DNA of 64,000 nucleotides from Paenilisteria portnoyi (GTDB lineage Bacteria; Bacillota; Bacilli; Lactobacillales; Listeriaceae). Below, piece by piece: positions 35,205 through 43,061 of this stretch. The translations under genes and the position numbers were made by a program. The notes under the pieces are model-generated. The model made no database searches and had not been told where the DNA came from. It was given only the letters and a program-made list of their open reading frames with translations. Positions within the stretch are counted from its first letter, which is position 1. Every line of letters starts with the position of its first letter. The stretch spans positions 124,001 to 188,000 of the forward strand of contig NZ_JAASTT010000003.1 in assembly GCF_014322795.1 (NCBI RefSeq), in the 5' to 3' direction.

Positions 35205-35513
35205 CTATAAATGCATTGATTGTTTCGCATAAGAAATATCCAACTCTAAATCTAAATAAGGGTATTTCAATGCCAAGCCCTCAATACAGGTAATAAACTG
35301 TTCACTCTGCAAGACTGCTGAGATATCTTCAAATACCTCACTCAACCAATCTAGTATCTCAGGACTGCAGTTTTGAAAGTAATCTAAAGTCTCATTTTCG
35401 TTCTGTATAAATATGTTCGTAAGCTTCTCCCATTCTTCTTGAACGCTAGGATCATCGGGGTGAAGGCTTTTTCTTCGGTTTACTATATCGGTAACTAGCT
35501 GGTTGTCTATCAT
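35205..35513 (-). CDS. Presumed immunity protein for the LXG-EndoU toxin
   Basis: 102 residues, acidic, probably all-helical, no signal peptide or membrane segment. It lies 21 bp downstream of the LXG toxin gene on the same strand, the usual place for a cognate immunity gene. I do not recognise the family; its role is inferred from position and from its cytoplasmic, acidic character, suited to neutralising a basic RNase domain. The start is ATG with AAGGACTG upstream. Confidence 0.65.
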   Translation of the reverse strand: MIDNQLVTDIVNRRKSLHPDDPSVQEEWEKLTNIFIQNENETLDYFQNCSPEILDWLSEVFEDISAVLQSEQFITCIEGLALKYPYLDLELDISYAKQSMHL

Positions 35514-35534
35514 TTCAATCAGTCCTTTTTGATT

Positions 35535-36956
35535 TTATGGTTGTCTAGAGTTATCAGGGATTATTGTGCCGACCTTGCCATCAGTTTTAATAATTCCAAC
35601 GCGAACTCCTTTATATTCTGAAAATGTCCATATACCATCGGGAAGGTTAGCGTTACTTGGTAACTTAGCTATATAATCGCCTGCTTCGAAAATCTGCTTT
35701 TCAGACCAATTATCTGGAAACCAGGCCTGCCCCTCACCAGTTCTTTTAAATTTGTTTTTATGGCTTGGAATATTTCCAATGCGTACACCATTAGGGTATT
35801 CTTTTAAAACATTGAATTCTATATTATTTTCCTTTAGATAAGATATGTTATCTTGTCCATGCCCACCATTTATTATCCGATTATTAGTATTGAAATCCCC
35901 GATATTTGCATGCCTTACAGTTTGATAAGGGACATTTTTTGATGAATTATGTGCCCCGTTTTTGATAAGTAAATTACTTTGTATCTCATTGAAGTCAGTT
36001 TTTGGGACTTTAATACCTCTGTTCTTCATTACAACTGCCCCTGCAATAATACCGCTTATAATTGAAAAACTTTGTGCTTTGCTAATAGGCTCATCTGTAT
36101 AATAGTAAATCCCATCTATTGCTGCTTCCATTACTTTAGCATCGATATCTTCTTGCTCATCTTTCACAGGTTTGACAGAGCCATCCGCCAAACTTTCGTT
36201 ATATGCAATCGTCGCTTCTGCACAATCTGCATCTGTTTTTCCGTTCTTCGTCAGTACCCAATAGCTTCCTTGTAACGTCTTGTCGTATTTATCAAAGTTA
36301 AACGATTTCTTCGCTTTTTTAGGTTCTAGGGCGCCTAGTTTTATTTTTTTAGAATGGAACGTATGGGAAGAAGCGTCAAAAGCAACGCCACTTTCTATTT
36401 GTGCTAAGCTTTGTTTGACTTGGTGGAGTTTTTCTAAAACGTCACGGAGGACATTTCGATGTGTGGCTTCAAATTGTTCGTAGTTCTCTACTATTTGTTC
36501 TTGTCTTCGGAAATTTCCGAGGGCTGTCTCCATTCCTAATTGTAAACCAATATTTTTCCCAATGGAAGCTATACTATTTGCTGTGGAATTGACATTTGCT
36601 TTTAAATTTTCTATCTTGTTTTCATATTTTCGCATGTCTGCTTGTAATTCGTACATGCGGGCTAAATCGAGTTTTGCATTTGAAGATGGATCTACTTGCG
36701 CGTGGAAATCAGATATATACTTTTTCAGGCGTTCTTCGGCATCTATTAAACTTGTTTTCGTTCCGTCTAGAAGTGGATAATAAACATCTCGGTAATAAGC
36801 TTTTGCTTGGTCACCAATGTTTCCTTGAATGTCTGAATCGGATAAAAAATGCCCAATCGCAGTCTTTTTATGGTCTAATTCCATTTGTACACGCTTGGAT
36901 TCTGCAATGAATACGGTCACAAAATTATGTATTTCTGCAATATCAATACGCGCCAT
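35535..36956 (-). CDS. LXG-domain type VII secretion toxin with C-terminal EndoU nuclease
   Basis: 473 residues. The N-terminal LXG domain (about 1-205) is a long helical secretion module with RIDIAEIHNFV at its start. A linker follows (about 205-345). The C-terminal ~120 residues match the bacterial EndoU RNase fold: NGGHGQDNISYL with the first His (near 370), IPSHKNKFKRTG with the second His and Lys (near 400), QAWFPDNW, and GVRVGIIKTDG. It is presumably exported by a type VIIb apparatus and kills competitors by RNA cleavage. The start overlaps the preceding gene by 14 bp. No secretion machinery genes are in the window. Confidence 0.9.
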   Translation of the reverse strand: MARIDIAEIHNFVTVFIAESKRVQMELDHKKTAIGHFLSDSDIQGNIGDQAKAYYRDVYYPLLDGTKTSLIDAEERLKKYISDFHAQVDPSSNAKLDLARMYELQADMRKYENKIENLKANVNSTANSIASIGKNIGLQLGMETALGNFRRQEQIVENYEQFEATHRNVLRDVLEKLHQVKQSLAQIESGVAFDASSHTFHSKKIKLGALEPKKAKKSFNFDKYDKTLQGSYWVLTKNGKTDADCAEATIAYNESLADGSVKPVKDEQEDIDAKVMEAAIDGIYYYTDEPISKAQSFSIISGIIAGAVVMKNRGIKVPKTDFNEIQSNLLIKNGAHNSSKNVPYQTVRHANIGDFNTNNRIINGGHGQDNISYLKENNIEFNVLKEYPNGVRIGNIPSHKNKFKRTGEGQAWFPDNWSEKQIFEAGDYIAKLPSNANLPDGIWTFSEYKGVRVGIIKTDGKVGTIIPDNSRQP

Positions 36957-37257
36957 TGGTGTTATTCTCCTCTAATCGTTCTAGTTGGTTGCGAATTTGT
37001 CGTTGTTCTTCTACCAATTGATCTTCTAGTGCATTCGCATTTTTACGTGTTTCCCGCCACTCTGCTTCCATTTCATCTTGTAGTTTCCCGATTGCTGTGT
37101 AGGCCTGATTTCCTTGCCAAGCGTCGCTAAAATTCATTAAGATTTTCGCCTTCTCGCGATTGAGCTCAATTAATCCAATCTGTACATCTTCTAAATTCCG
37201 ACGTTTTTGTAGTGCTTGTTCTAACTGTTTCTCAAGTAAAGCTTTCTCTTTGTCCAT
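36943..37257 (-). CDS. Small helical LXG-operon partner (DUF3958-like)
   Basis: 104 residues forming two long amphipathic helices with heptad patterns and a WQGN motif at the turn (near 48, cf. WxG). Position and form match the WXG100-like partners of LXG toxins, which form complexes with the LXG domain and are needed for type VIIb export. The stop overlaps the toxin start by 14 bp, so synthesis is coupled. The family name is by resemblance; the function is inferred from context. Confidence 0.7.
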   Translation of the reverse strand: MDKEKALLEKQLEQALQKRRNLEDVQIGLIELNREKAKILMNFSDAWQGNQAYTAIGKLQDEMEAEWRETRKNANALEDQLVEEQRQIRNQLERLEENNTNGAY

Positions 37258-37279
37258 CTTCCTGAGTGCCTCCCCTTCA

Positions 37280-37573
37280 TCATTTTTTCCAAGAAAAATC
37301 TACGCCGCTTTGTAATAACTTAGCAATTTCTTTTTCGGATGCAACAAACGCTTTTTCTACATTGCGTAGATTTTGAACATCTTTTGAAAAGGCTGTAGGA
37401 AACATTTGCAAAAATTGTATCATTTCCATGCAATCATAGACTAATTCTTGTGCAGTTCCTGTAGAATAGGATACATTCGGCCTCAATTTCAACGCCAAAG
37501 CATCCGTGTTTTTTCCAATCGCAGTCGCGTGTTCGGATAATCGACCGCTAGGAAGTTGTATTTTCTTTGCCAC
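37280..37573 (-). CDS. Small WXG100-like LXG-operon partner (DUF3130/TIGR04197-like)
   Basis: 97 residues, helical hairpin type, beginning KKIQLPSGRLSEHATAIGKNTDAL and ending FSWKK. It resembles the TIGR04197/DUF3130 proteins that precede LXG toxin genes and act as export targeting factors. The start is GTG at 37573. It is the first gene of a four-gene operon (two partners, toxin, immunity). An extended -10 box (TGG-TATAAT, minus strand at 37620-37615) lies 40 bp upstream. Confidence 0.7.
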   Translation of the reverse strand: MAKKIQLPSGRLSEHATAIGKNTDALALKLRPNVSYSTGTAQELVYDCMEMIQFLQMFPTAFSKDVQNLRNVEKAFVASEKEIAKLLQSGVDFSWKK

Positions 37574-37614
37574 TTCTTACTCATCCTTTCCTGATTTTAG
37601 TTGTCTGCAGAGAT

Positions 37615-37620
37615 ATTATA
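37615..37620 (-). promoter_or_regulatory. -10 box of the LXG operon
   Basis: Minus-strand TGG-TATAAT, an extended -10 box with a weak -35, 42 bp upstream of the first start codon. Confidence 0.5.
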
Positions 37621-37741
37621 CCATAAAGATATATGGAGGTATAAGTTGAAATTCATTATTTATCATCATTCAATTTGTGTTTCTTGTTGTTTTTGTTTTA
37701 TAATTGAATGCAAGATGCAATTAATTCACGAGGTGATGTTT

Positions 37742-37927
37742 TTGAAGAAGACTATAAAAGGTTCTAAATGGTTTTTAATTCTTGCAACGGTGCTTTGTTT
37801 GGTGCTATTGGTTATATCTGTATTCACTTTTATACAAGATCATTCGGCATTTAGCGTGCTAGCCATTGTCATCGTACTGGGCGTAATGCTGATGAATTTT
37901 ATTTACTTTAAGCGGGAAAATAAATAG
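37742..37927 (+). CDS. Small two-helix membrane protein
   Basis: 61 residues if it starts at the TTG at 37742 (GAGGTG 6 bp upstream); ATG at 37736 abuts the ribosome-binding site. Two transmembrane helices (about 10-31 and 37-56), with a basic N-terminus and C-terminus. A promoter-like TTGTGT / TATAAT pair lies at 37675-37704. Family unknown. It lies between the LXG operon and the metallophosphoesterase gene. Confidence 0.6.
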   Translation: MKKTIKGSKWFLILATVLCLVLLVISVFTFIQDHSAFSVLAIVIVLGVMLMNFIYFKRENK

Positions 37928-38044
37928 AGGACATGTGGTTACAAACGAAATAGTATAATCTTTGTCACAATTTATCCACCCCAAAACTCCAAAATCCATG
38001 TTATACTAAATCATGTGAATATATAAACAAAGGAGCTCCGCGAA

Positions 38045-39385
38045 ATGAAAAAAACTGCCCTTGCATATATTGCGTTACTGAGTCTCGCGTTAACTGGATG
38101 CGCGCAACCAATCGAACAAACTTCTGAACCTACTATATCTCCAAAAATCCCAGCAAACCAACCGCTCACTATCTACCAAGCTACGGATATCCACTATCTC
38201 TCGAACACCCTCACTGATGGTAAAAAAGCGTTTAAAACCTACCTCGCGACGGGGGACGGCAAGCAGCAGAATTATATTACCGAAATTACGGATGCTTTTG
38301 TGGACGATGTGAAGGCGCAGAAACCGGATGTTCTCGTGCTCAGTGGAGATATTACGAATAATGGTGAAAAGGTCAGCCACGAGGAAATGGCGGAGAAATT
38401 GGAGGATATCGAGAAGGCGGGTGTCCAAACCTATGTTATCCCTGGCAACCATGATGTTTTGAACCCTTATGCTCGGAAATTTGAAGGGGATAAGCAGATA
38501 AAAGCGGAGGATATCACACCGAAAGAATTTGCTTCGATTTATCATCATTCGGGCTATGATGAGGCGGTGATGCGGGATGATTCAACGCTTAGTTATCTAG
38601 CGACGCCGTCTAGTGATGTTTGGCTTTTGATGGTGGATACGGCGGATTATGAGAATAATAAGCGGTATGGTGCGCCGGAGACGAACGGGTATATCAGCAC
38701 GGAGACGTTTGCTTGGATTCAGAAATGTATTGATTTGGCGAAGAAGCATGGTGCGGAGTTGGTTACGGTGACGCATCACAATTTGCTCGATCATAGTGAG
38801 CTTTTGACGAAAGGGTTCACGATTGTGCAGAATAAGGAGGCGGTGTCGCTTTTCGCGAAGAATGATATTCCGCTGAACTTGAGTGGGCATGTGCATATTC
38901 AAGATATTAGGTCGGAAACGTCGCATGACCGCACGATTTATGATGTTGCGACGAGCTCGATGGCGATGTATCCGCAGCAGTATGGTGTCGTTAACTACGC
39001 GCCGAATAAGGGTTTGTCTTATAAAACGCAGCGTGTGGATGTGGAAAAATATGCGCGGAAGATAAACTCGAAGGATCCGAATTTGCTCGGTTTTCAGCAA
39101 TACTCGAAGGCTTATTTTGGCCAATTTAGCTATACGAAGGCGCTCAGCGATTTATTTTTAACTGGAAAATATGATCCAGATGATGTGGAAGAAATGGCAA
39201 AAACGATGGAACAGGTCAATTTTGCGTATTTCACAGGGGATAAGCGCTATTTGAATGGTGTGGAGAAGACGCCGGGTTATGCGTTGTGGCAGAAGGCGGA
39301 CAGTGAGTTTATGACGCAGTATATTGATTACATCGTGGCGCATAAATCGAAAAATGACCTAACGTTGGAGATTCCAGGAAGTTAG
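38045..39385 (+). CDS. Metallophosphoesterase lipoprotein
   Basis: 446 residues. A signal peptide with lipobox LALTGC (Cys19) predicts a lipid-anchored extracytoplasmic protein. The calcineurin-like metal ligands are TDIHY (near 47), SGDI (near 99), GNHD (near 134), THH (near 241) and GHVHIQ (near 281). It is similar to the larger Listeria metallophosphoesterases with a C-terminal helical extension (about 330-446). The start is ATG after AAGGAGC. Substrate unknown; a cyclic nucleotide or phosphodiester is likely. GC-rich codon use returns here, marking the right end of the accessory block. Confidence 0.9.
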   Translation: MKKTALAYIALLSLALTGCAQPIEQTSEPTISPKIPANQPLTIYQATDIHYLSNTLTDGKKAFKTYLATGDGKQQNYITEITDAFVDDVKAQKPDVLVLSGDITNNGEKVSHEEMAEKLEDIEKAGVQTYVIPGNHDVLNPYARKFEGDKQIKAEDITPKEFASIYHHSGYDEAVMRDDSTLSYLATPSSDVWLLMVDTADYENNKRYGAPETNGYISTETFAWIQKCIDLAKKHGAELVTVTHHNLLDHSELLTKGFTIVQNKEAVSLFAKNDIPLNLSGHVHIQDIRSETSHDRTIYDVATSSMAMYPQQYGVVNYAPNKGLSYKTQRVDVEKYARKINSKDPNLLGFQQYSKAYFGQFSYTKALSDLFLTGKYDPDDVEEMAKTMEQVNFAYFTGDKRYLNGVEKTPGYALWQKADSEFMTQYIDYIVAHKSKNDLTLEIPGS

Positions 39386-39389
39386 ATAA

Positions 39390-39436
39390 TGGTCAATGAA
39401 GGTTTGGCGTGCTATACTTAGTGAGAATGATTATCA
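39390..39436 (+). promoter_or_regulatory. Promoter with Fur-type box for the nitroreductase
   Basis: TGGTCA (39390-39395), 17-bp spacer, TATACT (39413-39418). TGAGAATGATTATCA (39422-39436) fits the 7-1-7 Fur box TGATAATNATTATCA with one change and covers the transcription start. It is flanked by TAGTGA/TCACTA, extending the palindrome. Confidence 0.75.
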
Positions 39437-39451
39437 CTAGGAGGACTATCG

Positions 39452-40030
39452 ATGGCTAAAGATATATCAGAAATTATAATGGAACGACGCAGTATCAAGC
39501 AGGTGGACGAGGCGCCAATCGAGCGCGCGGTTATTGACGGCATTTTGGAGAAATCGGCTTTTGCACCGTTTCATAGTAAAATAGAGCCGTGGCATGTGGC
39601 GGTTTTGTCGACGGAAGCGGAGAAGCGCCGTTTTGTGGAGGCGATTGTGAACTCGATGGAGCGGATGCAGGGCGAGCCGTTGACGCATGAGCGACGTGAG
39701 CAGATTCGAGCTGGGAATGAGCGCAAGATTGTGGCGCCGCCTTACACGCTGATTGTGACGACAGATATTATCGGGAGTGGCAAGAAGGATTTTGAGGCGA
39801 TTGCTGCGACGAGTGCGTTTATTCAGAACGTCCAACTTTTGGCATGGGAAGCTGGTCTTGGCGTGCTGTGGCGGACGAATAACTTTATTTTTGATTCGGA
39901 GGTTGTGACGGAGCTAGGGCTGGATGGTCAGCAGATCGTTGGTTGTCTGCAGATGACGCGGTTCAACGAGGTACCTGACGCGAAGCCACGCCGCGCAATG
40001 GATACGTGGGTTAAGAATTTAGGCGAGTAA
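39452..40030 (+). CDS. Nitroreductase family flavoprotein
   Basis: 192 residues, nitroreductase/YdjA-like fold. ERRSIKQ (near 11) is the FMN phosphate-binding segment; AATSAFIQNVQLLAWEAGLGVLW (near 118-140) is the dimer/FMN helix and GLGVLWRT loop. Such enzymes reduce nitroaromatics, quinones or ferric compounds with NAD(P)H. The start is ATG after TAGGAGGAC. The Fur-like box at its transcription start suggests expression under iron limitation, hinting at a role in iron release or redox balance; that is inference. Confidence 0.88.
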   Translation: MAKDISEIIMERRSIKQVDEAPIERAVIDGILEKSAFAPFHSKIEPWHVAVLSTEAEKRRFVEAIVNSMERMQGEPLTHERREQIRAGNERKIVAPPYTLIVTTDIIGSGKKDFEAIAATSAFIQNVQLLAWEAGLGVLWRTNNFIFDSEVVTELGLDGQQIVGCLQMTRFNEVPDAKPRRAMDTWVKNLGE

Positions 40031-40128
40031 AAAATGAGGCTCTAGTCATGCATCACTTGGCTAGGGCATTTTTGTCATTTTGTGCTATAATAGTTGTGTG
40101 ATTAGTTCGAAAACTAGGAGGGATTCTG

Positions 40129-40467
40129 ATCGTTAATTATCAGGGTAAAAAGTTCACAGTGGTCGAAAACTCGGGAAATGGCGAGGTATCTGAAAAAACG
40201 GTTTTTCATTATTTTCAAGATGGCGATGTTATTTCGGGGACATACGAGGGAGGCGAGATTGAGCGTGGCACACTGATTGGCGTTGTTCATAAGGACGGGT
40301 CAATCGATTTTCGCTATAATCATGTAAGCGTCCATAAAAAGATTCGAAGCGGGACGTGCCATTCGACACCAGAATTTTTACCAGATGGAAAACTTCGTAT
40401 GCACGAGAAATGGCAGTGGAATGGGCTGGAGAGAGATTCTGGGACATCGATTGTGGAAGAGATTTGA
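40129..40467 (+). CDS. Small conserved protein (often misnamed N-acetylglutamate synthase) with a non-canonical start
   Basis: 112 residues if read from the ATC at 40129. The body (VNYQGKKFTVVENSGNGEVS through HEKWQWNGLERDSGTSIVEEI) matches a ~110-residue Firmicutes family of beta-rich proteins. AGGAGGG at 40116-40122 lies 6 bp before ATC; CTG at 40126 is too close and the first GTG (40159) has no ribosome-binding site and would remove the conserved N-terminus. A stop at 40099 rules out an upstream start. So translation either starts at AUC/CUG or the start codon was mutated. Promoter TGC-TATAAT at 40083-40091. Function unknown. Confidence 0.7.
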   Translation: MVNYQGKKFTVVENSGNGEVSEKTVFHYFQDGDVISGTYEGGEIERGTLIGVVHKDGSIDFRYNHVSVHKKIRSGTCHSTPEFLPDGKLRMHEKWQWNGLERDSGTSIVEEI

Positions 40468-40852
40468 GAGGTTTTTGCTCCTTTTGAGGGGCTTTTTGTG
40501 GTTTTTAAACACATTTAGAGCTTTTTATTCATGATGAATTCAATTGGAGTTTATTAATATGAAGAATGATTAATACGTATAATTTTATACATATATAACT
40601 TTAATTCGGATGAAGAAGTATTCAGAAGTTATATAAAAATATCAATAAGGAAACTGGCTAGAAAGGTGTATAAGAGAATTATTTGCCTGTATAAAAGACT
40701 TTGTAAGGAAGATATCTAAAGTATTCTATTAATATTAGAGGCTATTAAAAGCATCTTTCTTTACATTGAAAAGTAACATTTGACACTTTGTTTATATTGA
40801 TGTATGCTAAGGATTGGTCAGAAAAATAGAGAAGAAAAGAGGAGATTGAATT
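40468..40852. other. AT-rich spacer and promoter
   Basis: No gene seen. TTGACA (40780-40785), 17-bp spacer, TATGCT (40803-40808) form the promoter of the next gene; the rest is AT-rich sequence without recognised elements. Confidence 0.6.
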
Positions 40853-41386
40853 ATGTTAAGTAAACAGAAAGTTAAAATACTAGCGCTATCATTTTCTTTT
40901 ACCATTGCGTTCACAATGGTCGCACCAACATTAAATGTCAATGCAGAAGAGAGTTTTAGTGATTTAGAATCTTTAACGACAGCTCAAGCAATTTCTGAAA
41001 TTGATAATGTTGGGATTGAAGAAGTAACAGGGGAAGAGCCACAAAACACTAAAATGTTACTCAAAGCAGCCGCTTATAAAAATAAGACATACTCATATAA
41101 AAGAGGCGGTTTTGCTGCTTGGTGTAAAGATTATATAAGTTATAAATACAATGGTACTACTGTGGCAGAGAATAACAAATGGCAAGAAGCAGGGTATATC
41201 TTTCCGAATATAATTGGGAAAAAAGGAATTACAAATTACGCAAATGGTACAGGGTACAAAGATTATAGAGGAACAAAAACATATAAGATTGGTACACCCA
41301 GTCCTTGGGGCGATGTTGCATTTGCACAATTTGATAGATCAGATTATTACAGAATGAAGTCTAATGGTACGGGTTATCTGAAGTAA
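40853..41386 (+). CDS. Secreted protein of unknown function upstream of an ABC pair
   Basis: 177 residues. A clear signal peptide (about 1-31, cleavage after NVNA) is followed by an acidic propeptide-like stretch (about 32-75) and a mature part rich in Tyr, Lys, Gly and Trp (YKNKTYSYKRGGFAAWCKDY through YYRMKSNGTGYLK). One cysteine only. The acidic leader plus basic aromatic C-terminal domain resembles secreted bacteriocin-like or inhibitor proteins (for example lactococcin 972-type arrangements with ABC genes downstream), but I cannot assign a family. The start is ATG with AGAGGAG upstream. Confidence 0.7.
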   Translation: MLSKQKVKILALSFSFTIAFTMVAPTLNVNAEESFSDLESLTTAQAISEIDNVGIEEVTGEEPQNTKMLLKAAAYKNKTYSYKRGGFAAWCKDYISYKYNGTTVAENNKWQEAGYIFPNIIGKKGITNYANGTGYKDYRGTKTYKIGTPSPWGDVAFAQFDRSDYYRMKSNGTGYLK

Positions 41387-41404
41387 GGGAATTTAGACTT
41401 AAGT

Positions 41405-41452
41405 GAAGCAGTTGCGCTTTAGTTTATTTCAAAGGTCAGCTGCTTTGCTTTT
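41405..41452 (+). terminator. Terminator-like hairpin between the secreted protein and ABC genes
   Basis: GAAGCAGTTG (41405-41414) and CAGCTGCTT (41437-41445) with one mismatch, followed by TGCTTTTG. It may attenuate the downstream ABC genes. Confidence 0.55.
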
Positions 41453-41489
41453 GTAATGGGTCAGTTATTGAGATAAACGAGGTGATAGG

Positions 41490-42122
41490 ATGCTAGAAAT
41501 TATTAACCTATATAAAAAATTTAAAAACAAAATAGTACTATCTGGCGTTAACATGAGGCTAGATTCCAATGGCATTATTTTTTTCTTAGGAAAGAACGGC
41601 GCGGGGAAAACGACTTTTTTCAACTGTATCATGGGGTTTGAGGATTATTCTGGTGAGGTTGTGAAATCGAGAAATATTACTGCCGTTTTTGATGAATCAT
41701 GTTTATACAGTAATCTAAACGCGTATGATAATATCGCTTTACTAGTTAGACGGGATTTGGATGGGGACGAGCAGGGATTGTTGTTGAAATACATAGATGT
41801 CAGCGTGTTAAAGAGAAAGGTAAAATCCTATTCACTGGGACAAAAAAAGATTTTGTCGATTCTTATTGCTATATTGACAAAGCCGGAAATGCTTATTTTG
41901 GACGAAGTTTCTAATGGGTTAGATTATGAGACTGCGAAACAGGTCAGAAAATTATTAATGTCATGCAAAAAGGAAATGCTTATTTTAGTTTGCGGGCACC
42001 AGTTTGATTTTTATAATCGGATTTTGGATGAGGTTTTTGTGATCAATGATGCGGAATTAATCCATGTTGCTAGAAATGAGTTTGCAGATTTGGAGAGCGT
42101 ATATGAAAAGTATGTGGGATAG
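41490..42122 (+). CDS. ABC transporter ATP-binding protein
   Basis: 210 residues. Walker A GKNGAGKTT (near 34), a weak Q-loop, signature YSLGQKKI (near 113; S-L-G-Q instead of L-S-G-G-Q), Walker B MLILDEVSNGLD (near 133) and the switch histidine in CGHQFD (near 168). It is a single-domain ATPase of the type found in bacteriocin-immunity and antibiotic-export pairs. The permease gene overlaps by 20 bp. It lies about 100 bp after the secreted-protein gene and may serve its export or immunity. Confidence 0.88.
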   Translation: MLEIINLYKKFKNKIVLSGVNMRLDSNGIIFFLGKNGAGKTTFFNCIMGFEDYSGEVVKSRNITAVFDESCLYSNLNAYDNIALLVRRDLDGDEQGLLLKYIDVSVLKRKVKSYSLGQKKILSILIAILTKPEMLILDEVSNGLDYETAKQVRKLLMSCKKEMLILVCGHQFDFYNRILDEVFVINDAELIHVARNEFADLESVYEKYVG

Positions 42123-43032
42123 TGTCAGGATGCAATTATTTTATCAATGGAAGGCGAAATATGTGATGACATTGCTGCTGTTTCTTGTTGTGCTATGTGG
42201 TTTTTCGAGCTATGCGCAATATAGTTCGCTGCACCAAAAAGAGGTTCGTTTTAATGATACGATGCAAATGTACGAAAAAGATGGTATTACATTGAAGCAA
42301 GCCTTATCGGAGGATTTAGAAATTACAAAGGACGGGAATTCAGAGGAGATAAGTAACGTATTGAAGTATGATTATTATCGTGTGATTGCGGCAAAGGTTG
42401 CGCTGAATCCACTGAATGCTCCGAATCAAATTTTTACGTCCATTGCGATTTTGTTTTTGCCTATTGTGTTTGGTATATATAGTTGTCACGTTGCGTTTTT
42501 TGATTTTAAGCATAGGACAATGAAGAGTCAGCTGCTATTGAAAGGTTATAGATCGTTATTTTTTAGTAAGCTTTTGTCGATAGCGGTTGTGGCTGTTGTT
42601 TCAGTTTTAGCTACGATTCTCATTTCTATAGGAATTCAGTATGCATTCAACCTAGTGATGGGGATTCAGCCGAACATAAGTGTGAATTATTTGTCAGAAT
42701 TACCGATGCAATTTGTGTATCAATCTGTGGTCTTGATTTTATTCGGTAGCTTCTTCTTTTTGCTGACAGTTGCTGTGCGGTCAACGTTAGTTAGTATTAT
42801 CGCGCTATTTGTATACATGCTACTTGTTCCCAATTTAGGTGGATTTGATGTGAAAAATTTGATGCTGCTTACTGTGCCGAAAATATACAATACTTCTGCT
42901 TCCACGATGGATGTGATTTCTGGAGAAAATGCGAATTTGATGCTAGGTTATTTGGTTGTGTTTGCAGTTTTTGCAGTGTTGATTTTTGTTGTGTATAAGT
43001 GGGATAAGAAGAGGTTGTGTTCGAGGCTTTGA
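42103..43032 (+). CDS. ABC transporter permease, ABC-2 like
   Basis: 309 residues from the ATG at 42103 (GGAG 7 bp upstream); a longer in-frame reading lacks a ribosome-binding site. Six predicted helices (about 20-37, 118-140, 160-185, 205-228, 235-252 and 285-303) with a large extracellular loop (about 38-115). It pairs with the preceding ATPase through a 20-bp overlap. Such exporters often confer self-immunity to peptides. Its stop is 29 bp before the VanZ-like start. Confidence 0.8.
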   Translation: MKSMWDSVRMQLFYQWKAKYVMTLLLFLVVLCGFSSYAQYSSLHQKEVRFNDTMQMYEKDGITLKQALSEDLEITKDGNSEEISNVLKYDYYRVIAAKVALNPLNAPNQIFTSIAILFLPIVFGIYSCHVAFFDFKHRTMKSQLLLKGYRSLFFSKLLSIAVVAVVSVLATILISIGIQYAFNLVMGIQPNISVNYLSELPMQFVYQSVVLILFGSFFFLLTVAVRSTLVSIIALFVYMLLVPNLGGFDVKNLMLLTVPKIYNTSASTMDVISGENANLMLGYLVVFAVFAVLIFVVYKWDKKRLCSRL

Positions 43033-43061
43033 AGGGTAGTTCATTAGGGGGAATGGCTAGC

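Noticed and set aside
38597-39124. 175-codon minus-strand frame inside the metallophosphoesterase gene
   Set aside because: Arg/Ile/Leu-rich shadow with no start signals; the plus-strand gene has all metal-ligand motifs.
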